Shown here piece after piece: positions 10,530-21,600 of a DNA stretch of 64,000 nucleotides. The notes beneath the pieces are model-generated. The model worked only from the letters and a program-made list of their open reading frames with translations, was not told the origin of the DNA and ran no database searches. The stretch is from Rhineura floridana (lineage: Eukaryota > Chordata > Lepidosauria > Squamata > Rhineuridae). The position numbers and the translations under genes were made by a program. The DNA is taken from contig NC_084499.1 of NCBI RefSeq assembly GCF_030035675.1, forward strand, positions 20,315,953 to 20,379,952, given 5' to 3'. Within the stretch, counting starts at the first letter, position 1, and each line of letters begins with the position of its first letter.

Positions 10530-10716
10530 TGCACACTTGCCCCTAATACACACATTTTTGTAAATATTGTTTGGGTGGCAAACTGCATCGCAAAATTCGA
10601 ACAAGTGCAAATTTCGAGGGATGACTGTGTTTCAATTCTCATATTGTGTCGGAAAGTGAAAATTGGAAAGATTTGGCTTGAAATGCAAGCTGAATCAAAA
10701 TTCTCGCCCATCCCTA
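9776..10716 (+). mobile_element. family A MITE carrying a second hAT element
   Basis: Head TAGGAATGGAAAGATCTGTC at 9776-9813, then a 489-bp insertion, then the remainder 10311-10716 ending CCCATCCCTA. Flanks GTTTGTAT (9768-9775) and CTGTGTAT (10717-10724) agree at 6 of 8 positions, compatible with an old 8-bp target duplication. Confidence 0.8.
9814..10302. mobile_element. non-autonomous hAT element inserted in a MITE
   Basis: A 489-bp GC-richer element. Left end CACGGCTGACGCCAG, right end complement CAGGGCTGGCACCAG: 12 of 15 terminal bases match as an inverted repeat. Flanks are CTCTCAAT (9806-9813) and CTCTCAGT (10303-10310), an 8-bp duplication with one mismatch cut from the host MITE. 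CAGGG-type ends plus 8-bp duplication fit hAT. No open frame of transposase length. I do not recognise the family by name. Confidence 0.8.
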
Positions 10717-10845
10717 CTGTGTATACCCTGTGATTTTTCAGGGACCCAGGAAGAAATGCAAAATGTGCCAAGCTTCTGGCTCATGGGTAGGAAATCTCAG
10801 GGTTAGGGGCCAAATGTAGCCCCCCATCTCTTAATCTGGCCTAGG

Positions 10846-10965
10846 ACAGCGAAAGATGGTACCATAGTGGTACAGCATTTGCCTTACATGCCAGAAGGTC
10901 ACAGGTTCAAATCCCGACATCATCTGCTGAAGGCTGGAGAAGAGGAGCGTGATTTGAAGGTGTCC
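10846..10965 (+). mobile_element. tRNA-derived SINE, degraded head
   Basis: ACCATAGTGGTACAGCATTTGCCTTACATG and, 15 bases on, AGGTCACAGGTTCAAATCCC have the A-box and B-box spacing of the tRNA-derived SINE abundant here. It is a SINE head, not a tRNA gene: no acceptor-stem pairing is seen. Confidence 0.5.
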
Positions 10966-10989
10966 TCTTCAAAGATCGGAAGGACTGCT

Positions 10990-11225
10990 CCACAGAAGAT
11001 GACAAGACTTGGTTCTTGATGCCTCCCTAGCAGACTAGATTGAACAGTTTAAATTACAGGAAAGGAGCTTTCAGTCTGGACATTGGGGAAAACTTCTTGA
11101 TCGTAAGAGCAATTCAACAGTGGAACCAGCTACCTGAGCTTGTGTATGTGTGGGATCAACCATAGGCTAGACAGCCATCTACTGGGCATTCTCTAGCTCT
11201 AGATTTCCACCTTTGATCAGGATTA
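10990..11225 (+). mobile_element. CR1 LINE fragment
   Basis: GGACATTGGGGAAAACTTCTTG and AGCAATTCAACAGTGGAACC, then GATTAGATGGTCTGTGTC, are CR1 3' coding and tail motifs in forward orientation. Confidence 0.55.
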
Positions 11226-11231
11226 GATGGT

Positions 11232-11330
11232 CTGTGTCAGGTGTGGGGAGTTGCTGAACTACAACTCCCATCATCCCTGCCCATCGGCCGTGCTTGCTGG
11301 GGATGATGAGAGTTGTAGTTCAGCAACAGT
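11232..11330. mobile_element. palindromic hAT-like MITE, family B
   Basis: GTTGCTGAACTACAACTCCC on the left is mirrored by GAGTTGTAGTTCAGCAAC on the right around CATCGGCCGTGCTTGCTGGG. Confidence 0.6.
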
Positions 11331-11707
11331 TCAATTAACCCCCTTTCCACATTTGTTTGCTCTTTTTTTTAAGTTCTCTTGAAAATTCGCCAGCATTTTC
11401 ATGCAAATCCCTCCTAATATACCCATTTTGGTATGCAATTCTCCCAAATATGCACTTTCTTTTGCACAGCAATTCTTTCTAACGTAAGGCAATTTTGTAT
11501 GGTATTTACACAAATAAATGCATTGGTATGGTCCACTTCACCCTAGTAAATGCACTTAGTGCAGTTGGAGAATGGCATTGCAACCTTCAGAGGCATGCGA
11601 ATTTTCAAAGGACGGCTGAGTTTCGATTCATGCGTTGTTTTGGAAAGTGCAGATTAGTGAGGTTTGCCTTGAAATGTGAACTGAATTGAACGTCTGTTTT
11701 ATCCCTA
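11331..11707 (+). mobile_element. family A MITE, 5'-truncated
   Basis: Begins inside the family at CCACATTTGTTTGCTC, continues through the CATTTTG-type units and GTTGGAGAATGGCATTGC, and ends TTTATCCCTA. Confidence 0.7.
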
Positions 11708-11729
11708 CTCTAGAATATCTGGTTCTATT

Positions 11730-11845
11730 CAGAGCTTGGAAAAGTTACTTTTTTGAACTACAATTCCCATCAGCCCAATCCAGTGGCCATTCTGGCTGGG
11801 GCTGATGGGAGTTGTAGTTTTAAAAAGTAACTTTTCCAAGCTCTG
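11730..11845. mobile_element. hairpin hAT MITE, family D, perfect 8-bp duplication
   Basis: A 116-bp near-perfect palindrome beginning CAGAGCTTGGAAAAGTTAC and ending with its exact complement. It is flanked by a perfect 8-bp direct repeat GTTCTATT (11722-11729 and 11846-11853). CAG ends plus 8-bp duplication indicate the hAT superfamily. A half copy sits inside another hairpin at 45.26 kb. Confidence 0.9.
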
Positions 11846-12144
11846 GTTCTATTGTTGTATATGACAAGCCAGTTTTGTTATGAAAGACCTGCATTACCCT
11901 TTGGGATCCTGACTTTGTTTCCTCAGCTGTGTCCTTGCTGGGTTGCTCTTCTCCATTTCATTGGAGTTGACCCTCTGGAACAAATTTTGCTGAGGTTTCT
12001 TCTGCAGCTGAAAGGCGATGTGCAAACTTACGTAGAGTGCTTTGATTGGGCTGGCTTGCATCCAGATTCTACAGTGGGTGGGTGCGCCTTTGCAAGTGTT
12101 GATTCGTATAAGAGCCTGGCGCTGTTGCGTAGTTGCAACATATC

Positions 12145-12462
12145 AAAGCAGGATCTAAAACCCTGGAGAGCTGCTGCCAGTCAGTGTCATCAGTACTGAG
12201 CTAGATGCACCAATGGCCCAACTTGCTACAAGGCAACTTGTATGTTCCTAGGAAGGTCCATAGCTCAATGGCAGAGCATCCGCCTTGCATGCAGAAGGTC
12301 CCAGGTTCAATCCCCAGCGGCATCTCCAGGTAGGGTGCAAATATCCCTTCTCTGAAACCCTGGAGACCCTCTGCCAGTCAGTGTAAACAATACTGGGCTA
12401 GATAGATCCATGGCCTGACTTAGTATAAGGCAACCTCCTATGTTCCTATTTAATTCTGCCCT
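12145..12462 (+). mobile_element. tRNA-derived SINE, two successive units
   Basis: A 3' half (CTGGAGAGCTGCTGCCAGTC ... 12145-12240) followed by a full unit with head GGTCCATAGCTCAATGGCAG, B box GGTTCAATCCCC and tail CTATGTTCCTATTTAATT. The two are separated by only a few bases. Confidence 0.7.
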
Positions 12463-12479
12463 TTCTCCAGAATGATGAG

Positions 12480-13140
12480 GCTGTAGCTTAGTGGCTGATC
12501 AGCAGCTGATGGATCATCCAGTGTGTGTATAGAGTGTAGTTTTCTTTTGTTTTTCAGGGTGACTTTCTTACTTTTGTTTGGGTTTTCCTTTTCTGGACCC
12601 ATCCTGGAGTGTGTCTAGATGGCCGCCTATGGCTCAAATGCATTGCGGGCCAAGCAAAGATGAATGTCAGCCTTTGGTGGACATCCATCTTGCTTTAATT
12701 GCCCATGACAGAGAGCCCTGGCTTCCTTCCCAGACAGGATAAATAAATCGTCCGTTCGGCAACACTAAACAGACTGTTTAAGTTGGGATGTTGCGGACTT
12801 CTTCTTTTCTTTTAAAGTCAGCCCCCTTTTTCGGGCGCTCCGTCCTTCGCCTCTAAATTTCCCGTGAATGCCGTGTGCTAATGAAGCCCTGACTGAGCAC
12901 ACCTGCTGAATGATCTTGGGTGTGTGCAAGCAGGTGGACAGCACAACGCGGGCAGTGTTTCTGCCAGCCCGTGCGATGCACCCGAGGAAAGCTTGGAAGC
13001 CAAAAGCCCAAATCAAGCAAGCATCTCTTTCCATCCAGTTGCCTGTTTACATAGTGCCTAATTTCTAGAAGCCAAAACTTGAGCGGGGCTGCACCCTGCC
13101 TGACAGTCACTCCTATCGGGCCGCAAGTTAGGAGGCCAAA
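12480..13140. other. spacer without recognised feature
   Basis: About 660 bp with no repeat family recognised. Minus-strand open frames here (12765-13285) do not resemble SLC2A6, the gene expected next to MYMK, or any other protein I know. Confidence 0.5.
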
Positions 13141-13144
13141 GAGC

Positions 13145-13500
13145 ACAGGAGGCTGCCTTATACTGAGTCAGCCTAGCTCGATATTGTCTACTCTGACTGG
13201 CAGCGGCTCTCCAGGGTATCCGATGGGTCTCTACCACCCCTACCTGGAGATGCCGGGAATTGAACCTGAGAGCTTCTGTATGCAAGGTGGACGCTCTGCC
13301 ACTGGCTACAGTCCTTCCTCCAAAATAAAGTAAGATTCTAGTCCTCCTGGTTCTTAATAAAGGGATGATTTAAATAAGTACCTGCTTTCTACTGAGTTAG
13401 ACTACTGGTCCATCTAGCTCAGTATTGTCTACACTGACTGGCAGTGGATGTCCAGGGTTTCAGGCAGGGACTCTTTCACAGCTGTACCTGCTGGTGGTGA
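13145..13500 (-). mobile_element. tRNA-derived SINE dimer
   Basis: Reading on minus, a 3' part (13500-13380), the recurrent linker with GACTAGAATCTTACTTTATT (about 13375-13320) and then a head with A and B boxes and tail ending at 13145. Same order as the dimers at 17.2, 46.3 and 54.2 kb. Confidence 0.7.
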
Positions 13501-13607
13501 TAGTGGGGAGTGAGGGGGACTTGTTTTTGCAATATCAAGTTGTTATCTGGAAAGGCCCAAATGGAAGCCTGTTGCCCCTTAAACCATTTTAAATGTGTTA
13601 AATACAG

Positions 13608-13925
13608 TTTCTGTTTTGGGAAGGTCGGTGGCAGGATACCTGCCTTGCATGCAGAAGGTCTGAGGTTCAATCCTTGGCATATGTTGATGTCGCATGAAAA
13701 TGCTTGTTTGTTTGTTTATTTAAAATGTTAACGTTTTTAAATGTAAGTGGCTCAGAAACCTGTTGGGAAACAAGCAACCAAGACATCCAATAAATCATCG
13801 TCATCTCTAGTTAGGGCAGGAAAACTCCTAACTTAAAACCTTGGAGAGCTGCTGCCAGTCAGTGTTGTCAATACTGAACTAGATGCAGTGATGGTCTCAC
13901 TCAGAATAAGGCAGCTTCCAGGTCC
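13608..13925 (+). mobile_element. SINE split by a LINE tail
   Basis: Head with GCATGCAGAAGGTCTGAGG and GGTTCAATCC (13608-13680), a LINE-like AT-rich insert with TTTATTTAAAATGTTAACG and a final AATAAATCATC (about 13690-13800), then the SINE body CTTGGAGAGCTGCTGCCAG to AAGGCAGCTTCC. Confidence 0.55.
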
Positions 13926-13929
13926 TGGC

Positions 13930-14282
13930 CATTTAAAAATAATAATAAAGGCCTTTTTCCCCATCAACATTTCCACCCTGCCCTTCATTCCGAAATCTGT
14001 CCTTTCCTCGACAGCTCTCTTATCTTGCGTTAGCTTTGCCTTATTTAGTCAGCAGAACTCTCTCTGTGCTTCCCTTTGCTGTATAAACACCTGAATGGTG
14101 ATGTCACCAATGACTGCGGGACTCCGGGAACCAGGATGTGCATCGAACCGCATGCACCGAAGACGTTCACAGCAAAAATGTATGCATCAAATCAGCACAT
14201 TTATTTGGGGCAAGGAGGCATAAATAGAGGAGGGAAGAAGCAAAAATCCAAAGTCGTCTCTCTCACACGCTCCCTCTCTGGC
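13930..14282. other. spacer without recognised feature
   Basis: Begins with an AATAATAATAA run. No exon or family recognised. Confidence 0.45.
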
Positions 14283-14795
14283 CCCATCTACACTATTAAG
14301 CAGCAGCATCATACCACTTTAAACAGCCATGGCTTCCCCTGACAAATCCTGGGAACTGTAGTTTGTTCAGGGTGCTGAGAGTTCTCCCTCACAGAGCTAT
14401 AACTCCTAATGCGGTTTAACAGTCATGAGAAGAGCCTGCTGGATCAGGCCAAAGAGAGCCCGTCCAGTCCAGCCTCCTGTTCTAACAGTGGCCAACTAGA
14501 TGCCTGTTTTGGGAAGGCCGCAAGCGGGACCTGAGCGCAACAGCAACTCTCCCCTCCTGCGGTTTCCAGCAACTGGCATTCAGAAGCATACTGCCTCTGA
14601 CTATGGAGACAGAACACAGCCATAGAATAATAGAATAGTAGAGTTGGAAGGGGCCTAGGAGGCCATCAAGTCCAACCCAACCTAGCCATCATGGCAGCCC
14701 TTTTCTAAGGGAACTCTAGGAATTGTAGCTCTGGGAGAGGAACTTGGGGTCTCCTAACACCTCTCAGCACCCTGAACAAATGATGTCTCCCAGGA
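14283..14795. mobile_element. palindromic repeat family E split by CR1 fragments
   Basis: The left arm (ATCATACCACTTTAAACAGC, GGGAACTGTAGTTTGTTCAG) and right arm (GGAATTGTAGCTCTGGGAG, CCCTGAACAAATGATG) form a family E hairpin. Between them lie two minus-strand CR1 pieces: 14429-14620 (AGAGCCTGCTGGATCAGGCC) and 14621-14698 (ATAGAGTTGGAAGG-type CR1 terminus). Confidence 0.65.
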
Positions 14796-15248
14796 TTCGT
14801 TGATTGAACCTGGGACGTATGCATACAAAGCAGGTGTTCTGCCACTGAGCTATGGCCCTTCTTCCAAAATAAAGTAAGATTCCGGTCCTCATGATTCTAA
14901 ACAGATAAGCACCTGTCCTATACTAAATAAGCACCTGCCCTATACTGAGTGAGACCATTGGTCAATCTAGTTCACTATTGACTGCACTAGCTGGAAGTGG
15001 CTCTCCAGGGCTTCATTCAGGAGACATTCCCAGCCCTACCTGGCGATGCCATTGGGGATCGAACCTGGGACCTTCTGCATGCAAAGCAGATGCTCTACCA
15101 TTGAGCTGTATAAGAATATAGCATGATTCTGGTTCTCAATGTTCTGAATAAAGGGATAAATTAAATAGGAACATTGTATCAAATCAGAGCATTGGTCCAT
15201 CTAGTTCAGTATTGTCAACACTGACTGGTAGCGGCTCTCCAGGTTTTG
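14796..15248 (-). mobile_element. tRNA-derived SINE trimer
   Basis: On minus: a 3' part (15248-15170), linker, a complete unit with GCTCAATGGTAGAGCATC and GGTTCGATCCCC (15110-14930), a second linker with GGAATCTTACTTTATTTTGG, then another head (14870-14800). The recurrent linker shows these are joined units, not independent random insertions. Confidence 0.7.
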
Positions 15249-15522
15249 AGGCACTGGTCATTCTTTAGGAGAAGCCACGACTGCTTGAAGTGGTATGCTG
15301 CAGACGGGGCCTTTCTCTTTTGCACTACCAACAGACAGGTTAAAAAAAAACTTTGCCCCTTTGGACCACCGGACGTGGCTGGCTGCAAAGAGCTGCATTC
15401 AGCTGGGCCAGCCACAAGCCGCGTGGGGCTGCATCAAGCCTGCAGCGGGGAGTGTTGACAGGCACTGGCGCAGACGCCTCTCCCGTTCCGTTGGCAGACA
15501 CACAGGCTCCCCTCTCCTGTCC

Positions 15523-15669
15523 TCAAACACAGCAGCAGAGGGTCGAACAGTCCAGTTTAGCCGGTGCTCCACCGTTGCCGGCTTTCTTGTTCACCTTGGG
15601 GAGCAGGAGGACAAAGGACATGGCCAATGCACAGTGGTAGAAGCTGTGGACGTAGGTGTAGTCCCAATC
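15523..15669 (-). CDS. MYMK: MYMK coding exon 5 with stop
   Basis: Encodes DWDYTYVHSFYHCALAM, LLLPKVNKKAG and the end LDCSTLCCCV, stop TGA at 15523-15525. The acceptor is ATTGCAG on minus, and its pyrimidine tract is a (TC)n microsatellite at about 15677-15697. The exon starts in phase 0. Confidence 0.96.
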   Translation of the reverse strand, partial: DWDYTYVHSFYHCALAMSFVLLLPKVNKKAGNGGAPAKLDCSTLCCCV

Positions 15670-18600
15670 CTGCAATGAGAGAGAGAGAGAGAGAGAGCAG
15701 CTGACATTCCTCATCCAAAGGTTTGGACAGTGCAGCTTTCTTTTTGTGCTCGTTACAGGAACGGAGACGAACCCAGCAGTGGCCCCTAGTGGAGAGGAGG
15801 GGGAACTCGTTTTCAGCCTGAGGGCCACATTCCCTCTGGGGGCCGCATCCCAGAGGCAAAGGTTGGCAGAGCAATGGGTGTGAATCTTACACACAAGTCA
15901 GAGGGTTTTACACATGCATGCACGCACGCACCCTCTCCATCTAGACAAGTGAGAGGCTATATCAGAATTCAAGGGCACATTCCAGTTTAAGCAAAAGCGC
16001 CAGAGGCTAGTGGCTCCGATGTCAGTGAGGGCAGTGAACCCGCTCTGGGTTTTAGTCCAAACTTTCAAGGAGCTGTCCAAGGTGCTGAAGCACCTTAAAA
16101 CCATCTAGCCAGGTGACCAAAAGCTGGTCTCTCACAACTCATTTTCCCTCTGCGTATGCTCAGAAAACCCCAGGTTCTACCCAAACAGGCAAAACGTGAC
16201 TAGCTAAGTTAGATTGGCTTTTTGACTTCAGTTGCAAGTTTCTCTGTGTCTGATTTGCGCTGCTTTCCCTTCTGCCTCCCCACCTCTCACCCCAAATAAT
16301 TTCTCCTTGGGTTTAAAAGGAAACTCTTGCAAAAATCTTCCCCAGGTGCTAGGCGCAGCGTGGTTGTTTGCCGACGCCTCTGTGTCCTAAGGCCACAAAG
16401 TTCTGTCTCATTTGGTGTCTTTTGGGTTTTCAGAATGCAATTCCAGAGCTCCTCGTTGTTCAATATTTCTGGAGTTGAAGGGGAGGGATCCTTAGACAGG
16501 CCTAGAGGTTTTTATCAAGGCCGTTGGTCAAGCAGAGAGGAATATGTCCTCCCGCCAGGCCCCACCCCAAGGTCTGTGTCTTTGCCATATGTTCATGGAA
16601 CAAACTTGGCTAGTTTGTTGACACCCAGAGAAACGGCACTTAGGGAATAAATGTGGGGAGGTGTGGCTCTCCGAGCTGCGGGCCATGCCTGGAAGCCCAC
16701 ATCTGAGTGATAAACAGGCTCTCCCTTGGACCTTTCGTGAGTCAGTCACAAAGCACTCTTGAGGCAGGCATCCACGCCACAAAATGCAGGACCTCTTCCC
16801 TAAAATGGTATCGTTGCTTCCAAGGCTGCTGTGCGTGGCAGAGGGCTCATCCAGGAATTTGAAGATTGCCAGGGATGTGGGACAGAATTTGACTTTGATT
16901 AATCTCCTGCCAGTGATGTGAGTCCATTTTTTTCCACACAGGGGTTGGCCTGAGTAACCCTCTTATTCACGGCGCTGGTTCTGATCACCATGACCATTCC
17001 CTGCCCCGCCCCTGGCACGTGCACTGGAAAAGTTGGCTTGCTGCTCATGCACTCACTTATTTTTAGAATAGGGTGGTTGTTGCCTTTTCGTCTGCAAAAC
17101 ACCTCTTGCTACCAAAGCGAGTGTCTTTTCCCTCGTGGGAGAAAGACCTTTTTTTGGACAGATGGCAACCCAACAGCAAAAGGCCTCATTTGAGTCAAGG
17201 ATGTGGCGCAGGGGAAAGGGGTGCTTAATTGTGCCATAGGGGCCGTAGCTCAGAGCACCTGCTTTGCATGCAGAAGGTCCCAGGTTCAATCGTCAGCATC
17301 TCTGGGAAGGGCTGGGAATGTCCCATCTGAAACTCTGTAGAGACACTGCCAGCCAGTGTGGACAATACTAAGTTAGATGGACCAATCGTCTGTCTCCTTA
17401 TAAGGCACCTTCCTATGTTGCCATTTAATTCAGAACTAGAAACTGAGGACTAGAATCTTACTTTATTTTGGTGGGAAGGGCCAAAGTTCCGCGGTAGAGC
17501 ACCTGCTTTGCATGTAAAGGGCCCCCCTGAATTAAATCCCTGGCATTTCTAGGTAGGGCTGGGAATGTCCCCTGCCTTAAACCGTGGAGAGCCACTGCCA
17601 GTCAGTGTCAGCTATATTAAGCTAACCTGTGCCAACCAGAGCCTAAGATCTTCATTTCAGGCTGTCCTCAGAGGGGCATCTGAGGAGATGCAATGCAAAT
17701 GGGGGGTGGGATGGACACCTAATCCATTACGTAACATTTGTGGACTCAAAGCAACAACAGCGAATGCGGGTCATATTGGCTGGACTAATTTCTGTTCTAG
17801 ACGTGGGATGAAGAAGCGAACATTGGCAATTTCTGTTTCCATTTTCACTGGAATTCCCCAACAGCCCTAGCTGGGACCGACAGGAACTCACCTCCACTGA
17901 GCGATGATGGGTTGGGCTGTGGCCTTGACGCCCTCCTTGCGGGGCTTCCCAGAGGCATCTGGCTGGCCACTTGCCAGGACACTGGACCCAGGCACGCATC
18001 TGCTCTCTGATCAGGCAGAGCGGTTCTAACGTTTGATGTTTTTGACGGACAAGCTTACCTCGAAAAAGAACCTCAGCATCAAGGCGAGGGCCCCGAAGCA
18101 GAAGCCAGGACCAATCTGCTGGGTGTAGACGCTTTTGTCTGGATAGAGTCCTTTTTTCTCTTTCATCTTTTGCAGCTGGGAAGAAAGGAGGCAACAGAGT
18201 GGCAGACGCCCAGCGGGCTTCCATTTGCCACGACCCAGCATTAAACCTAACTTGCAGGGAGAGGGGAACTCTTCCACCGTTGTGACCCTTGCATCTGACA
18301 CAGAGTCGGAGGCTACAAGGACACCAGAGAGGCAGCCCAGGGAGGGCTCGGAGCTGACTGCTGAAGGTAGGGAGACCATTTCCACTTGCGGGTGTTGGAC
18401 AGGAACCCTCAGAGGAAACTCCACAACCACCGGAGCCTGTACAACCCCCCATTTTGGCTGCTGGTGGTTTTGCCATGGTGTCTCAGTGCCCAGTGGGTGC
18501 CCTGCACCATAGACACCATCCCACCATGAATTTGTGGAATGGGAGAGGTCATTTCCTCTTTGACCATACAATACTCCTTAGATTTCACTGGGGGTCTCCT

Positions 18601-21600
18601 GGTTGTGGCTAGCAATACTTGTTCAACGTGACTCACAAGTGGGGTCTTACCCATTTTACGGTGATCATGAGAACAGCTGTCCCGATGGGCCCGGAGTAGA
18701 CGCCGTATCCCCATCGATCGTGGTAGATCCTGACAGCTATGGTGAGCACTCCAAACATCACAAAGGTGGATCGTTTTGGTTCATCAAACTCTGCCAGCGC
18801 TGAGCAACGAAAACCGCAAGGGTGAAATATGACATGTTAGGAGTCGGGATGGACGTATCTATCCATTTTCTTCCTCTTTGTTTCTTGTTTTTTTCCACTG
18901 TTAAGTTCAGTTTCCCACATTTCTGCAGTAACTTGCTGTTATCATCATCATCATCATCATCATCATCATTATTATGCCCATTTCCCCTTAATAGAATGCA
19001 TTTGTGCACACTTTTGGTTGGAGAACTCCATTGCACAGCTGTCTCTCAAAATTCAGACTTTCATCTGTCCGGAATCTTACAACATTCTACTTCACTGGAT
19101 GTCCCTGAGCTCTCATTATGAGGGAGAAAAACCTTTCTCTATCCACTTTCTCTGCCATGTCCCCCTTTGTGTGCCTCGTCTCTAAACGAAACTAAAATGT
19201 TACAACCTTTCCTCACAGGTAAGTTGCTCTAACCCCTTGATCATTTTCACGGCCCTTTTCTCAAACTTTTCCACCTCTACAATATCCTTTCTGAGGTGGG
19301 GTGACCAGAACTCTACACAGTATTCCAAATGCGGATGGGGTCACACCATAGATTTGTGTAATGGCATTATGAAATTTATGAGAATGGCATTAATGAGTTT
19401 TATTTTCAATTCTTCCCCTACAGTACAGTAAGAGGGGTTCACAATGGCAATGTTTGGGAATCTCTAGTTTAGTTGCAAAGGGAAATGTTGATTAAATGTT
19501 GAGTGGAATACATTTTGGGGAGAATGTCTCCTCTCATTCCTTCTGTCTTGAATTCTTTTAGTCAGCCTGGGATGTTTTCAGACTGGGCCAAGTTTTGCTC
19601 TTCAGAATCACGCACCTGCCTGCCGTCTGCAAGCTCACACTTCGTCAATGCGGCTGTGAATTATCGAAGGCTGTCATTGCGTGGGGAACGTGGTAATCTC
19701 TCGTAAAAGTTATGTCTCCCGGCGGACTGCCTGCATTTCCAACTTGCGCAGCTGTGGGGTGGCTGTTTCGGATTTGCAGTCCCGGGAAATGTGCCTGCTG
19801 TGAGCTGCATGGACGTTCATGTGTGCGGTCAACTCTTTGCAAGCAACAGGGGCAGAGAGTTTCTTCACATCCCAGACAACATACGTTCATGTGTCCTTGG
19901 GTTACATTTTTTTTATTTGAGCTTGTGGTGTTTTCTTTTTTTGGTAAATTTTGGCTAAGGAATAACATCCAGTTTTTAATCTGTACTGCATGCCTGCTGA
20001 GTTGAATTTATTTACATATTTATAAGCCTCACTTTCATAAAAGTCCATCAAAGCAGCTTACGGCATACAAAAACATTATAAAATTAAAAACCAATAAAAA
20101 CGTAGTTAAAAACCATAATGAAAGCATCAACATTGGTTTAAAGTTTTTTTTTAATAAAAAAAATCATGTTAAAAGGCCTGTCTAAAAAGTTCAGTTTTCA
20201 AGAGATGCCTGAAAGAAGGGAGAGTTGGTTCTTGCCAAACCTCCATTGGCAGAGAGTTCCACAGGGCAGGGCCTGCCACGCTAAAGGCTCGGTCCCTGAT
20301 GGAGGACAACCCAACCTCAAGGGATGTGGGGAACCACCAAAAGTGCCCTATCAGAAGATCTCAGGGATTGAACTGGAACATAGGGAGTCAGAAGGTCCTT
20401 AAGGTACTTTGGGGCGAAGTTGTTTAGGGCTTTGTGAACTAACACAAGTACCTTGGACCTGACCCAGTAGCAAACTGGCAACCAATGCAGCTCTTCCAGC
20501 AGCAGGGTAACATGTTGCCAGTGATATGCTCCTGTAATGATGCTGATGCTGATATAATTTGAGTGCCTGGTGGTTCCTTTGCTGCAGCAAGGAACTGCCC
20601 ATCAGGTGATAGGTGTAGGAGCCTGCCTTGGTCACAGCTCTGCTCTTTGGAGCTGCCCCACACAACTCCTTTCCACCTCCAACTTTGTGGATGGAAAGGA
20701 GAAGGGTGAAGAGATTCACAAAGAGTAAGGGATTCTGACAGGTGGCCAGGACAACCCCCCTGCCAGTCATGTGATGCCATAATGGTGTCATGTGATTGAC
20801 AGGTGCGTTGCCTCCACCCACCTGTCAAAGTTGGCCCGCGGGGTGGGCCCTGAAGCCAAAAAGTTTCCCCACTCCTGAAGTCACATGCTCAAGGAAGATG
20901 TCTCCCTGGCTGGAGAAGTCTGTCAATATTCTTCTGAAACGTTAAAAATAAAATAAAATTCTGCAGTTAGATTTTTGCTAGCTTTCCTCTCCTTCAAACA
21001 TCTTCCTTAACTCCCCCAAAGTATCTTGGCATTAGGAACCCTCTCAAAGAAAGGCTCATTCTTACCCATCAGGGACACCCACATGGATAAAGCTGTCCCA
21101 AAGATGCTGAAGTATTCTAAGATATCGTACTGCATGAAACAGAGGATGGATAAACCCGGGCCGTCACAGGCGTGGTAAATCTGTTGGGGAAACATTTGCA
21201 TGGTTTAATTTCGATTTTTGCCCACGATCTCTACTCTCCTGCTGTCCTACACAAATATATTCAAGGGCGCAAGGTAATATGCAGGACCTGGGAAGTTCAT
21301 TTTGAAAAGGCGCACGCTGTGGTTCAAGTCCATGACCTCCAAAAAGGAACTCATCCCAGTTCACGTCTGTCCCATTCAAAAACAAACTAGATCTGTTCAT
21401 GTTCAGTTCATAGGTCAACTCACGCTCATCCAAATGATCCTCAGAGTTTTATTTCATTCTTTTAACCTTCAGAATGTTGCAAGCGGCTGTGCTGAAGCAT
21501 AAAAAATGCTTAAGAAGACCAAGAAAATCATCAAAACAACACGCAGTGGAATGTGCGTGGTTTCATTTGTTTTTGCCAACAATAATGATCTTTAACGCTT

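Noticed and set aside
12251-12325. tRNA gene suggested by A and B boxes
   Set aside because: No paired acceptor stem; the unit continues into a SINE body repeated many times in the window.
1-15200. Exons of SLC2A6, the expected neighbour of MYMK
   Set aside because: No translated segment resembling a sugar transporter with splice borders was found; the gene probably lies outside the window.
17727-18476. 249-codon minus-strand open frame overlapping MYMK exon 4
   Set aside because: It runs through MYMK exon 4 in another frame and across splice sites; it is a shadow of the real exon and intron.
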